Notes under the pieces: model-generated
The model's input: only the letters and a program-made list of their open reading frames with translations
Told to the model about the DNA's origin: nothing
Database searches by the model: none
Shown here: piece after piece, positions 17,443-27,505 of the stretch
How the letters are laid out: each line of letters starts with the position of its first letter
Position numbering within the stretch: the first letter of the stretch is position 1
Assembly (NCBI GenBank): GCA_945888065.1
Contig: CAMCZU010000005.1
Coordinates: forward strand, 1-56,049
Length of the DNA stretch: 56,049 bases
Direction of reading: 5' to 3'
DNA from: Rickettsia typhi
GTDB taxonomy: Bacteria > Pseudomonadota > Alphaproteobacteria > WRAU01 > Hepatincolaceae
Program-made: the position numbers and the translations under genes

Positions 17443-18303
17443 TGGTCTTTGTGCTGAACCTTGCCTTTGCATTCCTCCACCCATTGATGGTCTTTGCGCT
17501 GAACCTTGTCTTTGCATTCCTCCACCCATTGATGGTCTTTGCGCTGAACCTTGTCTTTGCATTGTTGCATTACCAAAAGATTTTGCTGATTGCCCACCAG
17601 AATAACTTGGATTTTTTTTAATCATCATAGAATTAATAATTTGAGATTTATTCATATTATTTTGAGAATTGTTTTTACCAGATGAAGAACCACCTTCTTT
17701 AGATTTCTTGTTTAAATATTTAACAGAATTATTAGAACTATTTTGTTCTGCATTATTTTTATTATTTGAAAAATCATCATCCGTATTGTTAGAATCTAAT
17801 GATGATTTTTTTAAATTCATACTACTATAACCAGAAGAACCACCATAACTTTTTCCTAAAGTAGATGGCTTGTAATAATTGCTACCCCCAGAAGTGCTAG
17901 ATGGGGTATAGCTTTTATAAGATGAAGAATTATAGTTAACACCTGTGTCTTGATAATACTTTGATTTATAATCATCATCATCAAAAATACTGCTTGATTT
18001 AGGTTTAGATAAGGCATTTACTTTTGATTCATTGCTATCATAAGAATTAATTTTTTGTAAAGATTTTTTTTCTATGTAGTTAACCATTCTTTTAGATACT
18101 TGCTTTGAATGATAATCATTGATTTCAAAAAAAGACCACATAACCATTACAACATACAAAATAGAAAATATTAATGCAGAAGGATAGATAGCTAAACTTA
18201 AGATACTAATTAAAAATAATAATAAACATAAATATCCATAAATAGCTTTTTTAATATAAAAAAAACCCATAAATGGCAAAAAAGCAGACACAAAATATTT
18301 CAT
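17419..18303 (-). CDS. Two-helix membrane protein with Ser/Asn-rich linker and C-terminal 15-residue tandem repeats
   Basis: A 294-residue protein of unknown function. I chose ATG 18303 over the upstream TTG because AAGG lies five bases before it. Residues 1-60 hold two or three hydrophobic segments (FLPFMGFFYIKKAIYGY, then two long helices), resembling small TM2-like anchors. Residues about 85-240 are low-complexity, rich in Ser, Asn, Gly, Tyr and Lys. The C-terminus carries three copies of MQRQGSAQRPSMGGG, the last ending SSNNRFR. The tail is basic and disordered, and should be cytoplasmic if the anchor is a hairpin. I see no enzymatic motif. A role in binding nucleic acid, membrane-tethered assembly or a surface display is possible but unsupported. 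Confidence 0.75.
   Translation of the reverse strand: MKYFVSAFLPFMGFFYIKKAIYGYLCLLLFLISILSLAIYPSALIFSILYVVMVMWSFFEINDYHSKQVSKRMVNYIEKKSLQKINSYDSNESKVNALSKPKSSSIFDDDDYKSKYYQDTGVNYNSSSYKSYTPSSTSGGSNYYKPSTLGKSYGGSSGYSSMNLKKSSLDSNNTDDDFSNNKNNAEQNSSNNSVKYLNKKSKEGGSSSGKNNSQNNMNKSQIINSMMIKKNPSYSGGQSAKSFGNATMQRQGSAQRPSMGGGMQRQGSAQRPSMGGGMQRQGSAQRPSSNNRFR
17441..17566 (-). repeat. Tandem 45-bp coding repeat, nearly three copies
   Basis: Units begin at 17441, 17486 and 17531; each 45-base unit encodes 15 residues, so copy-number change keeps the frame. The second and third units are identical over most of their length while the first differs at two positions (third-base C/T changes), indicating recent expansion. 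Confidence 0.9.
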
Positions 18304-18390
18304 TTTAACCTTACACAATTTATATATTCATACTACAAAAAACATTGTAAAGCATTATTTAGTTTTTGTCTATATTTAATTTATCAATAA

Positions 18391-18421
18391 AAAAAAGGAA
18401 GTAAATATTTACTTCCTTTTT
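18391..18421 (-). terminator. Rho-independent terminator after rpsI
   Basis: AAAAAGGAAGTAAA and TTTACTTCCTTTTT are perfect inverted arms around a two-base loop centre. It lies 23 bases after the rpsI stop and works in the minus direction with A-tract and U-tract arms; by symmetry it could act both ways. Confidence 0.85.
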
Positions 18422-18443
18422 ATGTATAAACAATAAAAATATA

Positions 18444-18917
18444 CTATCTTTTAGAAAACTGAAAGCTTCTTCTTGCTTTTGCATGACCATATTTTTTACG
18501 TTCAACTACTCTTGAGTCTCTTGTTAAAAAACCTGCTTTTTTTAGCAATGATCTTACATTTGGATCAAAATTTACTAAAGCTTTAGAAATTCCGTGCTTT
18601 ATAGCACCTGCTTGACCAGATAATCCACCACCTAAAACAGATACCACAACATCATACTTGTTATTCATATCTATTACTTCAAATGGTTGATTTACTATCA
18701 TTCTTAATACTGGACGTGCTAAATATGTGTTTAAATCTTTTTTATTAACAACAATTTTACCACTACCTGGTTTTAGCCATACTTTTGCTATAGAGTTTTT
18801 TCTTTTCCCTGTAGCATATGCTCTACCTTTTGAATCTATCTTTTTTGTATAAATTGGAGCAACTGTTTCTACTTCTGAAACTTTTAAATCTTGAAGAGAA
18901 TCTAATTTTTGACTCAT
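18444..18917 (-). CDS. rpsI: 30S ribosomal protein S9
   Basis: A 157-residue S9. The N-terminal 25 residues are an extension common in alphaproteobacteria; the core begins at [21 protein letters not shown]. The C-terminal tail that reaches the P-site tRNA is intact ([17 protein letters not shown]). It follows rplM by eight bases in the conserved rplM-rpsI operon. Confidence 0.97.
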   Translation of the reverse strand: MSQKLDSLQDLKVSEVETVAPIYTKKIDSKGRAYATGKRKNSIAKVWLKPGSGKIVVNKKDLNTYLARPVLRMIVNQPFEVIDMNNKYDVVVSVLGGGLSGQAGAIKHGISKALVNFDPNVRSLLKKAGFLTRDSRVVERKKYGHAKARRSFQFSKR

Positions 18918-18925
18918 TATTTTAA

Positions 18926-19384
18926 CTACCTTTTATTTTTACTATTAAAACTAGCAACATCTAAAATTTGTGGTGCTTGTGCTTCGTGTGGATGAGTTGA
19001 TGATGCATAAATATGCAATCTTCTCATTTGCGATCTTCTTAGTGGACCTTTTGATATCATTCTTTCAACTGCTTTTTCTATTAATCTTTCAGGAAACTTC
19101 CCTTGAATAATATCTTTCCAAGTTTTTTCTTTTAAACCACCTGGATGATTTGTATGCCAAACAAAAGTATTTTGTTTTAATTTGTTTCCTGTAACTTTTA
19201 CTTTATCAGCATTAATAACTATAATGTTATCTCCACAATCCATATGAGGAGCATAAGATGCTTTGTGTTTACCACGAATTCTATTAGCAATAACAACGGC
19301 TAATCTACCTAAAATTAGGTCTTTAGCATCTATTATAAACCATTCATTATTAATTTCTGCTAATTTAGGGGAATATGTTTTCAT
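18926..19384 (-). CDS. rplM: 50S ribosomal protein L13
   Basis: A 152-residue L13, first gene of rplM-rpsI. Family features: [20 protein letters not shown] (residues 15-34), [18 protein letters not shown], and [19 protein letters not shown]. In E. coli L13 represses its own operon through the leader; here the leader is about 95 bases and contains a tandem repeat (see 19484-19512). Confidence 0.97.
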   Translation of the reverse strand: MKTYSPKLAEINNEWFIIDAKDLILGRLAVVIANRIRGKHKASYAPHMDCGDNIIVINADKVKVTGNKLKQNTFVWHTNHPGGLKEKTWKDIIQGKFPERLIEKAVERMISKGPLRRSQMRRLHIYASSTHPHEAQAPQILDVASFNSKNKR

Positions 19385-19483
19385 TTTTTTTTAATCTTAT
19401 TTTTAAATATTTAAACTAATTTTATAATTTTTTTTATTTATTTAATGTAATATTTATTTAATGTAATAAATAACACTATAGCA

Positions 19484-19512
19484 ATTATTAACATATTTTT
19501 TGTTGTTGTCAA
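19484..19512 (-). promoter_or_regulatory. Promoter of rplM-rpsI
   Basis: On the minus strand TTGACA (19507-19512), 17 bases, then AATAAT (19484-19489). The leader to the rplM start is about 95 bases and contains two direct copies of a 16-base AT-rich element (ATTACATTAAATAAAT, around 19435-19467). The rest of the 231-base gap to the divergent gene at 19616 shows nothing else I can support. Confidence 0.6.
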
Positions 19513-19615
19513 ATATTATTTTATAAAAAATATTACAAAATTATAAATATAATTGTAAATAATTACAATATTACTTATAATAGATATTATTATTTATTAT
19601 AAGTCAGAGAAACAT

Positions 19616-20287
19616 ATGTTAGCAATTCAAACAGAATTTAGAAACTTTGGAAGTGAAGAAAGAAAATTAGCAAACTTACAATGGTTTAAAGAAAATGATG
19701 CTAATAAACCTAATTTTTTAGGTGTTATGCATAATGTTATTAATGATATGGTAAAAAAATACCATCTTGATTTTAATATAAATGATTTACATATACTATT
19801 TTCTTCAGAATATCACGAAGAAAGAATGCTTGGAATTAAATTAGCAATAAAAATTTTTGATAAATCAAAAAAAGATGAATCTAAAAGATTAGAAATTTTT
19901 AATATATCTTTTGCTAATAAAAATTATTTTAATCAATGGGATTTAATTGATACTATTTCTGTTAATATTTTTGGATATTATTTAAATGAAAATTCTAAAG
20001 AATTTATAGAATTATCTTTATCTACACACTGGAGAGATATTAGAATATTATTAGTATCACAACTAAAAACCATTAGAAAAGATAATCAAGTAGATTTTGC
20101 TTTAAAATTAACACAAAAATATTTTGACAATACAGAAGATTTAATTCAAAAAGCCGTTGGCTGGGTGTTAAAAGAGTGTTATGAATATGCTTTAGATAAT
20201 AAAAGTGTTTATCAATTTATTAGATCGCATCAAATTCATATGTCTAAATTAAGCTATAGAATTGCATCAGAAAAATTTAACAAATAA
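19616..20287 (+). CDS. DNA alkylation repair protein (AlkD-like)
   Basis: A 223-residue all-helical HEAT-like-repeat protein of the AlkD family, DNA glycosylases that remove positively charged alkylated bases such as 3-methyladenine and 7-methylguanine. The marks are NQWDLIDT (residues about 106-113, the Trp-Asp active-site region) and IQKAVGWVLKECYEY (about 182-196), which contacts the lesion. Length is normal. It is divergent from rplM and is followed three bases later by the PAP2 phosphatase gene. Confidence 0.88.
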   Translation: MLAIQTEFRNFGSEERKLANLQWFKENDANKPNFLGVMHNVINDMVKKYHLDFNINDLHILFSSEYHEERMLGIKLAIKIFDKSKKDESKRLEIFNISFANKNYFNQWDLIDTISVNIFGYYLNENSKEFIELSLSTHWRDIRILLVSQLKTIRKDNQVDFALKLTQKYFDNTEDLIQKAVGWVLKECYEYALDNKSVYQFIRSHQIHMSKLSYRIASEKFNK

Positions 20288-20290
20288 AAA

Positions 20291-20884
20291 ATGAAAATAA
20301 AAGTTTTTTATATAATAATTGCAATTAGTTTTTCTAAAATTGCATTAGCAAGTTTTGATTCACCTAGTTTTATGGTTAATCAATCTGAAAAATCTATAAA
20401 AATCCAACAAAAAGCTGGAGACATACTAGCATTTGCAATTAATGGGGTTGCTATTACAAAAGCTATTTATGAAAAAGATTGGGAAGGATTAAAACAATAC
20501 TCTTATGCTACAGGAACTACAGAAATTGCAACCTTTGGATTAAAATACTCTATCAATAGGCAACGCCCTAATGGTGATCCTTATTCTTTTCCATCTGGGC
20601 ATACATCTTTTTCGTTTGCTGGAGCAACTTTTTTACAAATTAGATACGGCTATACCTGGGGAATACCAGCTTTAGCTTTAGCATCTTTTGTTGGATACTC
20701 AAGAATTGCATCACAAAAACATTATACATCTGATGTTTTAGCAGGTGCATTCATTGGAGTGTTAACAAATTTATACTTTACAAAGCCTTTAGAGGTTAAA
20801 ATCAATCAACATAGCTATAATATATATGTATCACCTTATGTTGATAGCACACAAGCAAAACTGATGTTTAATATAGCTTTATAA
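20291..20884 (+). CDS. PAP2-family membrane/periplasmic phosphatase
   Basis: A 197-residue phosphatidic-acid phosphatase type 2 protein with a signal segment (residues 3-21). All three catalytic motifs are visible: K-x6-RP as KYSINRQRP (about 86-94), PSGHTSFS (about 101-108), and SR-x5-H-x3-D as SRIASQKHYTSD (about 139-150). These enzymes dephosphorylate lipid phosphates such as phosphatidate or undecaprenyl pyrophosphate, or lipid A. The substrate cannot be told from sequence. It probably shares an mRNA with the alkylation repair gene. Confidence 0.87.
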   Translation: MKIKVFYIIIAISFSKIALASFDSPSFMVNQSEKSIKIQQKAGDILAFAINGVAITKAIYEKDWEGLKQYSYATGTTEIATFGLKYSINRQRPNGDPYSFPSGHTSFSFAGATFLQIRYGYTWGIPALALASFVGYSRIASQKHYTSDVLAGAFIGVLTNLYFTKPLEVKINQHSYNIYVSPYVDSTQAKLMFNIAL

Positions 20885-20921
20885 TAAAAATAATTTAATA
20901 TACCATACTTATAATATTTTA

Positions 20922-21767
20922 TCAATTGTGTATAAAAGCTAAGCTTCTGTTGATACCTTGGTTATCTTTTGTAATTGATATTAGCTTATAGTTATAACTA
21001 TGTGCTATTTTTTCTACATCTTTTTGTTGCTCAAAGCCTACTTCTACAATAATTATTCCATCTTTTTTTAAAATAAGATGAGCTTGTGAGAAAATTTTAG
21101 TGTAAAAGTATAAACCATTGTGTGAAGCAAATAATGCTCTTTTGGGTTCGTATTTTTTTACATCATTTGCTATATTTGTATCATTATAAGAAATATATGG
21201 TGGATTGCTTATAATTGCATCAAATTTAGGATAAATTGTTTTATTTATTCCATTGAGCATATTATTGCAAATTAGTTGGCATTTATTTTTTAGGTTAAAT
21301 TTTTTAAGATTTTTTTTTGCTACAAATAAAGTATTAAAATTAATATCAATCCCTACACCACTTGCATTTTGATAGTTTTGTAAAAGTGTAATTATTAAAC
21401 AACCACTACCTACTCCTAAGTCTAAAATTTTTAGCTCTTGATTTGAGTTTGTAAAATTATGAAAAAAATTTTCAACTAATGTCATTGAATCTTCCCTTGG
21501 GATAAGGGTATGAGAATTTACATAAAAAGTATTTTTTCCAAAATCTTGCTCTTTAAATAAATAAGCTAGTGGATAATTTTTATTTGCTTTTTGAATAAAC
21601 TTAAATAATTTTTTAATATCACAAGATTTAAGTTTTATATTAACAGAATTTAATACAATATCTGAAGAAGTTATTTTTAAAATTTTTTTAACATAATGCT
21701 TAAAAGCTACAAAATTATTTGATGATAATTTTTTTTGTGCAATAGATAAAATATTTTGTAAATACAT
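20922..21767 (-). CDS. prmC: Peptide chain release factor glutamine methyltransferase PrmC
   Basis: A 281-residue HemK/PrmC enzyme that methylates the Gln of the GGQ motif of release factors. The helical N-domain is followed by a Rossmann domain with LDLGVGSGCLIITLL (about 117-131) and the amide-methylating motif SNPPYIS (about 188-194). It follows prfA by seven bases, so enzyme and substrate are cotranscribed. Confidence 0.95.
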   Translation of the reverse strand: MYLQNILSIAQKKLSSNNFVAFKHYVKKILKITSSDIVLNSVNIKLKSCDIKKLFKFIQKANKNYPLAYLFKEQDFGKNTFYVNSHTLIPREDSMTLVENFFHNFTNSNQELKILDLGVGSGCLIITLLQNYQNASGVGIDINFNTLFVAKKNLKKFNLKNKCQLICNNMLNGINKTIYPKFDAIISNPPYISYNDTNIANDVKKYEPKRALFASHNGLYFYTKIFSQAHLILKKDGIIIVEVGFEQQKDVEKIAHSYNYKLISITKDNQGINRSLAFIHN

Positions 21768-21774
21768 AAAAAAA

Positions 21775-22851
21775 TTAATCTTCTACTTGTGAGAGTTTTT
21801 CTGCCTGATCATTTGCTATTAGTGCTTGTAATACTTCTTCTATATCTCCTTCCATAAATCTATCTAATTTATATAGGGTTAAATTTATTCTATGATCTGT
21901 AATACGACCTTGTGGAAAATTGTAAGTTCTAATTTTTTCACTTCTATCTCCGCTTCCTACCTGCACCTTTCTTTCTGCTGAACGTTTTTCATCTAGCTCT
22001 CTTTTTTGATGTTCATACAAACGAGAGGCAAGAATTTTCATAGCTTTTGCTTTGTTTTTGTGTTGTGATCTTTCATCTTGCTGAGCTACCACAATTCCTG
22101 TGGGAATATGGGTAATTCTTACTGCACTTTCTGTTGTGTTTACATGTTGCCCTCCTGCTCCTGAGGCTCTGTAAATATCTATTCTTAAATCTTTATCTTC
22201 TATATTCATATCTACTTCTTCTACCTCTGGCAAAACTGCTACAGATACTGCCGAGGTATGAACTCTGCCTTTTGCTTCTGTATCTGGAACTCTCTGCACC
22301 CTATGAATACCAGACTCAAACTTCATTTTAGCAAAAACACCTTTACCATTAATTAAAGCTATTACCTCTTTGTATCCACCTATTCCTATTTCATTCATAG
22401 ACATTATTTCTAGCTTCCATTTATGATTTTCTACATATCTGCAATACATTCTAAATAAATCACCTACAAATAAAGCGGCTTCGTCTCCTCCTGTTCCTGC
22501 CCTAATTTCTATAATTGCACTTTTATCATCATCTGCATCTTTTGGTAATAAAGCTATTTTAATATCATTAGTATATTTTTCTATATTTTCTTTGAGTTGT
22601 GGATATTCATCTTTTGCCATTTGTTTAAAATCTAAATCTGCATCTTTTGAATTAATAATTTCTTCTAATTCGCTTAATTGCTTTTGTGAATCCCATAATT
22701 TATTAATTAATTCTACAATTGGAGTTAAATAGGCATATTCTTTTGAAATATGTGTAAATTCTGCACCTAAATTGTTTGCTCCTGTTGCTAATTTTTCACC
22801 TAAAGCATCGTATTTTTGGGTTAAAGATTTTAACCTATCTTCAAAACTCAT
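21775..22851 (-). CDS. prfA: Peptide chain release factor 1
   Basis: A 358-residue RF1 that reads UAA and UAG. The recognition loop carries the P-x-T motif (RVPDTEA), and the catalytic GGQ lies in GAGGQHVN (about residue 233). Length is standard. Its presence with prmC shows an ordinary termination apparatus. It is 12 bases downstream of hisS in the rodZ-ispG-hisS-prfA-prmC run. Confidence 0.97.
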   Translation of the reverse strand: MSFEDRLKSLTQKYDALGEKLATGANNLGAEFTHISKEYAYLTPIVELINKLWDSQKQLSELEEIINSKDADLDFKQMAKDEYPQLKENIEKYTNDIKIALLPKDADDDKSAIIEIRAGTGGDEAALFVGDLFRMYCRYVENHKWKLEIMSMNEIGIGGYKEVIALINGKGVFAKMKFESGIHRVQRVPDTEAKGRVHTSAVSVAVLPEVEEVDMNIEDKDLRIDIYRASGAGGQHVNTTESAVRITHIPTGIVVAQQDERSQHKNKAKAMKILASRLYEHQKRELDEKRSAERKVQVGSGDRSEKIRTYNFPQGRITDHRINLTLYKLDRFMEGDIEEVLQALIANDQAEKLSQVED

Positions 22852-22863
22852 TTTATGTTAACC

Positions 22864-24123
22864 TTAATTTATTTTATAGTTGATATAATTGTTGTTTAAA
22901 AAATCTTTTAGCTGTGATAATTCTATTTTATATTGATTAGATGTATGCAAATCTTTAATGCTTAATATGTTATCTTTTATTTCATTTTCACCAATAATAA
23001 TAGCTAAAAAATAATCTTGTGGGGAAGTTTTTTTTAATTTTGTAGAAAAATCTTTGCCTAACATATAAGATGCATTAAAATTATATTCTGTGCGAAGCTT
23101 GTTAGCTAAATTCAAAGTATACGCATCACAATTTTCATCTTTTGTAATTAAAGCAATAGCTTTATTTTGAATTTCTATGTCATTTAGCAGTAGGGATAGC
23201 CTTTCAATACCACAGGCAAAACCACAAGCTCCAACATCAACCCCGCCCATATTTTTAATTAAATTATTATAGCGCCCCCCTGCTAAGATTGTGCTTTGTG
23301 CTCCTAAATTGTTGCTTACAAATTCAAAAACACTATGAGTATAATAATCTAATCCTCTTACTAAAGTTGGGGCTAATTCGTATTTTATACCTAAATAATC
23401 TAAGCTTTCTTTTAATGATGCAAAAAATTCTTTATCTTGAGTAGAGAAAAAATCATAAATAATAGGAATATTTTTTAATATTTCTTTATCTTGTTCTTCT
23501 TTTGAATCTAAAATTCTAAGAGGATTTTTTTGTAATCTTACTTGGCTATCTTGAGATAATTTATTTTTATAATTTATAAAATAATCTACTAAACTTTTTT
23601 TGTAATTGTTTAAAGTATCTATGCTTCCTAATGAATTAAGTAAAATTTTATAATCATTTATATTAAGATTTTGTAAAAAATCTGTAGCTAAATTTATTAC
23701 TTCTACATCTGATGTGTAAGAATTTGTGCCTAAATATTCAAATCCTATTTGATGAAATTGCCTTTGCCTACCTTTTTGTGGTCTTTCATATCTAAACATT
23801 GGACCATAATAAAAAAATTTTAAAGGTAATAAATGGGTTAATCCGTTGCTAATTAATGATCTTACTACCGCAGCTGTGCCTTCTGGTCTTAAAACTAACT
23901 TTTCACCATTTTTATCTTCAAAAACATACATTTCTTTGTTAATAATATCTGTTTGTTCCCCTAAATTTTTTTCAAAAACATTTAAGTATTCAAAAATAGG
24001 AGTCCTAATTTCTTTAAAAGAATATTTTTTTGCAATGCTACAAGCTTTAGATTCAATATATTGAAATTTATCAACCGCACCAAAATATAAATCGTGGGTT
24101 CCTTTAATATTTTTATAAGACAT
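22864..24123 (-). CDS. hisS: Histidyl-tRNA synthetase
   Basis: A 419-residue class II synthetase. Motif 1 starts near SFKEIRTPIFE, motif 2 is FRYERPQKGRQRQFHQIGFE (about 111-130), and the histidine-specific segment is LVRGLDYYTHSVFEF (about 255-269). The C-terminal anticodon-binding domain is present. It lies 10 bases after ispG and 12 before prfA. Confidence 0.97.
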   Translation of the reverse strand: MSYKNIKGTHDLYFGAVDKFQYIESKACSIAKKYSFKEIRTPIFEYLNVFEKNLGEQTDIINKEMYVFEDKNGEKLVLRPEGTAAVVRSLISNGLTHLLPLKFFYYGPMFRYERPQKGRQRQFHQIGFEYLGTNSYTSDVEVINLATDFLQNLNINDYKILLNSLGSIDTLNNYKKSLVDYFINYKNKLSQDSQVRLQKNPLRILDSKEEQDKEILKNIPIIYDFFSTQDKEFFASLKESLDYLGIKYELAPTLVRGLDYYTHSVFEFVSNNLGAQSTILAGGRYNNLIKNMGGVDVGACGFACGIERLSLLLNDIEIQNKAIALITKDENCDAYTLNLANKLRTEYNFNASYMLGKDFSTKLKKTSPQDYFLAIIIGENEIKDNILSIKDLHTSNQYKIELSQLKDFLNNNYINYKIN

Positions 24124-24133
24124 TATAATCTAC

Positions 24134-25249
24134 TTAATTAATTTTTTGTAATTGTTTTTTTAAAGCTAAAGCTTCTACTAATTCTATAATATGAGGGATT
24201 AAATTTTCATTTGACACACTATGATCTTTCTTGCCATTGAGATAAATATGATTTTGTTTATTCATATCATCAAAACCTCCAATTCCTACAATTCCTATAT
24301 CGCTATTTTGGGCTTCACCAATTCCATTTACTACACATCCTAAAATTGAAATTGTAATTGGTTCTTTTATATGAGATAACCTATTTTCAATTTCTGCTAC
24401 TACTTTTACAACATCAAATCCTTGCCTAGAACAAGAAGGACAAGAAATAAATTTTACACCCTTGTTTCTTAAATTTAATGATTTTAAAATATCAAAACCA
24501 ACTTTAACTTCTTCAACAGGATCTGCAGATAAAGATACACGAATTGTGTCTCCTATTCCATTGCTTAATAAGTTTCCAATTCCAATAGAAGATGCCACAG
24601 TTCCACTGCGCAAAGTTCCTGATTCTGTAATGCCTAAATGTAAAGGATAATAACAAGATTGAGACAATAATTGATATGCTTGAGTAGCTAAAAATACATT
24701 TGAGGCTTTAACACTAATTTTAAAATTTGTAAAATCACAATCTTCTAATATTTTAATATGATTCATAGCACTTTCTAACATTGCCTGAGGGGTTGGGCTT
24801 TTATATTTATCAATTAAATATGGCTCTAAAGATCCTGCATTTACTCCTATTCTAATAGAACAATTATAATCTTTGGCTACTTTTACAACTTCCATAACTT
24901 TTTCTTTTGATCCAATATTTCCTGGATTTATTCTTAAACAACTGGCTCCTGCACGGGCAGATTCAATTGCCCTACGATAATGAAAATGAATATCTGCAAT
25001 AATTGGAACACTAACAGAATCTATAATTTTTTTCAACACAGAGGTTGATTCTTCATCTGGGCAAGATACCCTTACTATATCTGCGCCTGCTTCTTCTAAT
25101 TGCTTAATTTGATTAATAGTAGCTTTATAATCATAGGTTTTAGTGTTTGTCATACTTTGCACACTAATTGGATTATCTCCTCCTACTGCAACTTTACCAA
25201 CATAAACTACTTTTGTTTTTTTTCTTGGAATTTTATAATCGTATAACAT
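24134..25249 (-). CDS. ispG: 4-hydroxy-3-methylbut-2-enyl diphosphate synthase IspG (GcpE)
   Basis: A 371-residue iron-sulfur enzyme for the penultimate step of the MEP isoprenoid pathway. The TIM barrel begins with [14 protein letters not shown]; the [4Fe-4S] ligands are the two Cys of [10 protein letters not shown] (about 266-275) and the Cys of [10 protein letters not shown] (about 307), with the catalytic Glu in NGIGE. Its presence implies that ubiquinone side chains come from MEP-derived precursors. Confidence 0.96.
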   Translation of the reverse strand: MLYDYKIPRKKTKVVYVGKVAVGGDNPISVQSMTNTKTYDYKATINQIKQLEEAGADIVRVSCPDEESTSVLKKIIDSVSVPIIADIHFHYRRAIESARAGASCLRINPGNIGSKEKVMEVVKVAKDYNCSIRIGVNAGSLEPYLIDKYKSPTPQAMLESAMNHIKILEDCDFTNFKISVKASNVFLATQAYQLLSQSCYYPLHLGITESGTLRSGTVASSIGIGNLLSNGIGDTIRVSLSADPVEEVKVGFDILKSLNLRNKGVKFISCPSCSRQGFDVVKVVAEIENRLSHIKEPITISILGCVVNGIGEAQNSDIGIVGIGGFDDMNKQNHIYLNGKKDHSVSNENLIPHIIELVEALALKKQLQKIN

Positions 25250-25279
25250 AATTTTAGCATCTTATTTAATGTTATTTGA

Positions 25280-26320
25280 TTAGTTATTACCATATAGATT
25301 TAATAAATTTCTTTTATCTAAAGATATATTATTTAATACTACGGTATTTTTTTTATTACTTGTTAAGGGATAAGAAATTCCATCTATTTTTAAATCTAAA
25401 GCTTTATAATTACCAATTCTCATTGAAATATTTTCTACCCCTGGAATGTTATATACATCTTGAGGTTCAAAAATTTTATCTAAATACACTATAGTTGGAT
25501 TATCGGAATTATAAATTTGTATCCATACTTTTTCTTTAATAATTAAACTTATGCTTCTTGGAATAGTTTCTTGAGGGAATCTTTGTATAACAATATCTGT
25601 TTGTTCAGAATTTTCAGTAAAAACATTTTTTGCTTCGTTTTCTTTGTTTTTATCTTGCTGATTTTGTTGTGTATTTATATTTTGGTCTATTTGTTGTTGA
25701 TCTTGCATATTTTCTTTATCAACTTTTGTAAAATTATTGCTATCTGCAACATTAATATTTTGATTGTTTGTTGAAATTTGCTGATTTACATTATCTGCAA
25801 CTTCTTCTTCACTTTTACTAAAAAAAGATACAAATATGAAAATTGCAATAAAACATACAAACAAAATACTACCTAAAAAATAATATTTACTATATTGCAA
25901 CGTGTTTGTTTTTAAATTTTGTTGCTTGTTTTGTAATGAATCACTTTGTGCAATTTTTACTTTTTTATTTTTAACATCAGATTGAGATTGTGGTTGATTA
26001 CCATAAAAATCATCTTCTGAATAAACAGGATCATTAAAATGATAAGTTTTATCTAAATATTGCACTAATTTTTCTACATTTGGTAATTCTAAAAAATTAG
26101 CATATGACCTTAAATACCCTAAGGCATAAGTTCTTTCTGGTAGGAGATCATACTGATTGTTTTCTAAGGCTTCAATAAAATTTTCTCTTATTCTAATAGT
26201 ATTAAACACATCACTAAGAGTTGCTTTTTTTAACAACCTAGATTCTTTTAAATACTCACCTAAAGTTTCGTAGCTTACATTTATATTAAAATCAGATAAT
26301 TTATATTTTTTTTCAGACAT
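25280..26320 (-). CDS. RodZ-like helix-turn-helix membrane protein
   Basis: A 346-residue protein with the RodZ architecture: an N-terminal HTH_25 domain (residues about 16-90, LGEYLKESRLLKKATLSDV and the RTYALGYLRSYANFL helix), a membrane helix at about 146-168, a Gln/Asn-rich periplasmic linker, and a C-terminal DUF4115 beta domain (about 255-340). RodZ links the MreB cytoskeleton to the cell-wall elongation machinery. In alphaproteobacteria this gene typically precedes ispG, as here. No mreB is in the window. Confidence 0.85.
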   Translation of the reverse strand: MSEKKYKLSDFNINVSYETLGEYLKESRLLKKATLSDVFNTIRIRENFIEALENNQYDLLPERTYALGYLRSYANFLELPNVEKLVQYLDKTYHFNDPVYSEDDFYGNQPQSQSDVKNKKVKIAQSDSLQNKQQNLKTNTLQYSKYYFLGSILFVCFIAIFIFVSFFSKSEEEVADNVNQQISTNNQNINVADSNNFTKVDKENMQDQQQIDQNINTQQNQQDKNKENEAKNVFTENSEQTDIVIQRFPQETIPRSISLIIKEKVWIQIYNSDNPTIVYLDKIFEPQDVYNIPGVENISMRIGNYKALDLKIDGISYPLTSNKKNTVVLNNISLDKRNLLNLYGNN

Positions 26321-26343
26321 TCTTACCTTATACTCACTCCATT

Positions 26344-27342
26344 TTAATTTGATTGCAAAAATTGTTCCGCTTGATTAATTAACTTATTTAAAATTTCACA
26401 AATAGGCTCTACTTTATCAATTAATCCTACACTTTGTCCTGCCATTAACGACCCATTTTGCACATCACCATTTACCACGGCTTTTCTTAATGCACCTGCC
26501 CAAAAATGTTCTATTTTTAATTGTGCTTCTTGCTTTGATAAAGTATTGCTTTTAAACTCATTAATAACTTCTTGTTGATATACCAAAAAATCTTTAGATG
26601 CTTGATTTATTATGGCTCTTACAGGGATTACAGGAAATTGAGGATCTATTTGCACACTTGGCTGAGCATCTTTTGCTGATGCTGAAATAAAGGCATCTTT
26701 AAAATTTTGATGTGCAACACACTCTGTAGAACACACAAAAGCTGTTCCTATTTGAACCCCAGAAGCACCTAGTTTTAAATAATTTGCAATTACCTCTCCT
26801 CTACCTATTCCACCTGCTACAAACACAGGAACTTCGGTAATGTTTGGTAAAATTTCTTGAACTAATACAGAGGTTGATACAGGACCTATATGCCCGCCTG
26901 CTTCTGACCCTTCTATTATTAAGGCATCTATACCATTTTTTATCATTCTTTTTGCTAAAGATAAGTTTGGAGCAAAAGCAACAACCTTAATATTATGAGA
27001 TTTTAATTTTTCAATAATAGAAGAATTAATTAACCCTGCTGCAAAAATTACATGTGTTATTTTTTCTTCTATACATACATCCATAAGCTCTTGTAGTTTA
27101 GGATGCATAACTATTAAATTTACACCAAAAGGATTATTAGTTTTTGATTTTATTTTTTTAATTTCTTCTTTTAAAAGCTCTGGAGACATAGGACCTGTAG
27201 CTAACACACCAAACATACCATTATTTGACATAGCACTAACCAAATTGCTTTCAGATATCCAAGACATAGCACCACCAATAATAGAATATTTTGTTCCTAA
27301 AAATTGTTGCCCTCTTGACCAAAGTTTATTTAACTCACTCAT
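26344..27342 (-). CDS. Nitronate monooxygenase / FabK-like FMN enzyme
   Basis: A 332-residue TIM-barrel flavoprotein of the 2-nitropropane dioxygenase family. Visible features: PIIGGAMSW-like N-terminal segment (IIGGAMSWIS), GVNLIVMHP, the EGSEAGGHIGP loop (about 144-154) holding the catalytic His of nitronate monooxygenases, and VFVAGGIGRGE with GASGVQIGTAF for FMN phosphate binding. FabK, an enoyl-ACP reductase, shares these motifs, so the two roles cannot be separated by eye. It is 23 bases upstream of rodZ and may lead that operon. Confidence 0.8.
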   Translation of the reverse strand: MSELNKLWSRGQQFLGTKYSIIGGAMSWISESNLVSAMSNNGMFGVLATGPMSPELLKEEIKKIKSKTNNPFGVNLIVMHPKLQELMDVCIEEKITHVIFAAGLINSSIIEKLKSHNIKVVAFAPNLSLAKRMIKNGIDALIIEGSEAGGHIGPVSTSVLVQEILPNITEVPVFVAGGIGRGEVIANYLKLGASGVQIGTAFVCSTECVAHQNFKDAFISASAKDAQPSVQIDPQFPVIPVRAIINQASKDFLVYQQEVINEFKSNTLSKQEAQLKIEHFWAGALRKAVVNGDVQNGSLMAGQSVGLIDKVEPICEILNKLINQAEQFLQSN

Positions 27343-27505
27343 TAAATTGCTAACCTTATAAATTAAAATATTTTTACTATAAAAATTTATCTTAGCATAA
27401 TAATATAATATATTGCAAATTAATTATTTTTATAAACTTGTATTATACTTAATACACATTTATACTTATTAAAATAATACTTATAAAATTAAATATTTAA
27501 AAAAA

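Noticed and set aside
17403-17597. Minus-strand frame with repeats QRKDHQWVEECKDKV
   Set aside because: It is the 45-bp tandem repeat read in the wrong frame; the real frame has a start, ribosome site and conserved membrane segment.
23270-23285. C6 run in hisS as a second phase-variation tract
   Set aside because: Six bases is too short, the frame is intact and the gene is essential.
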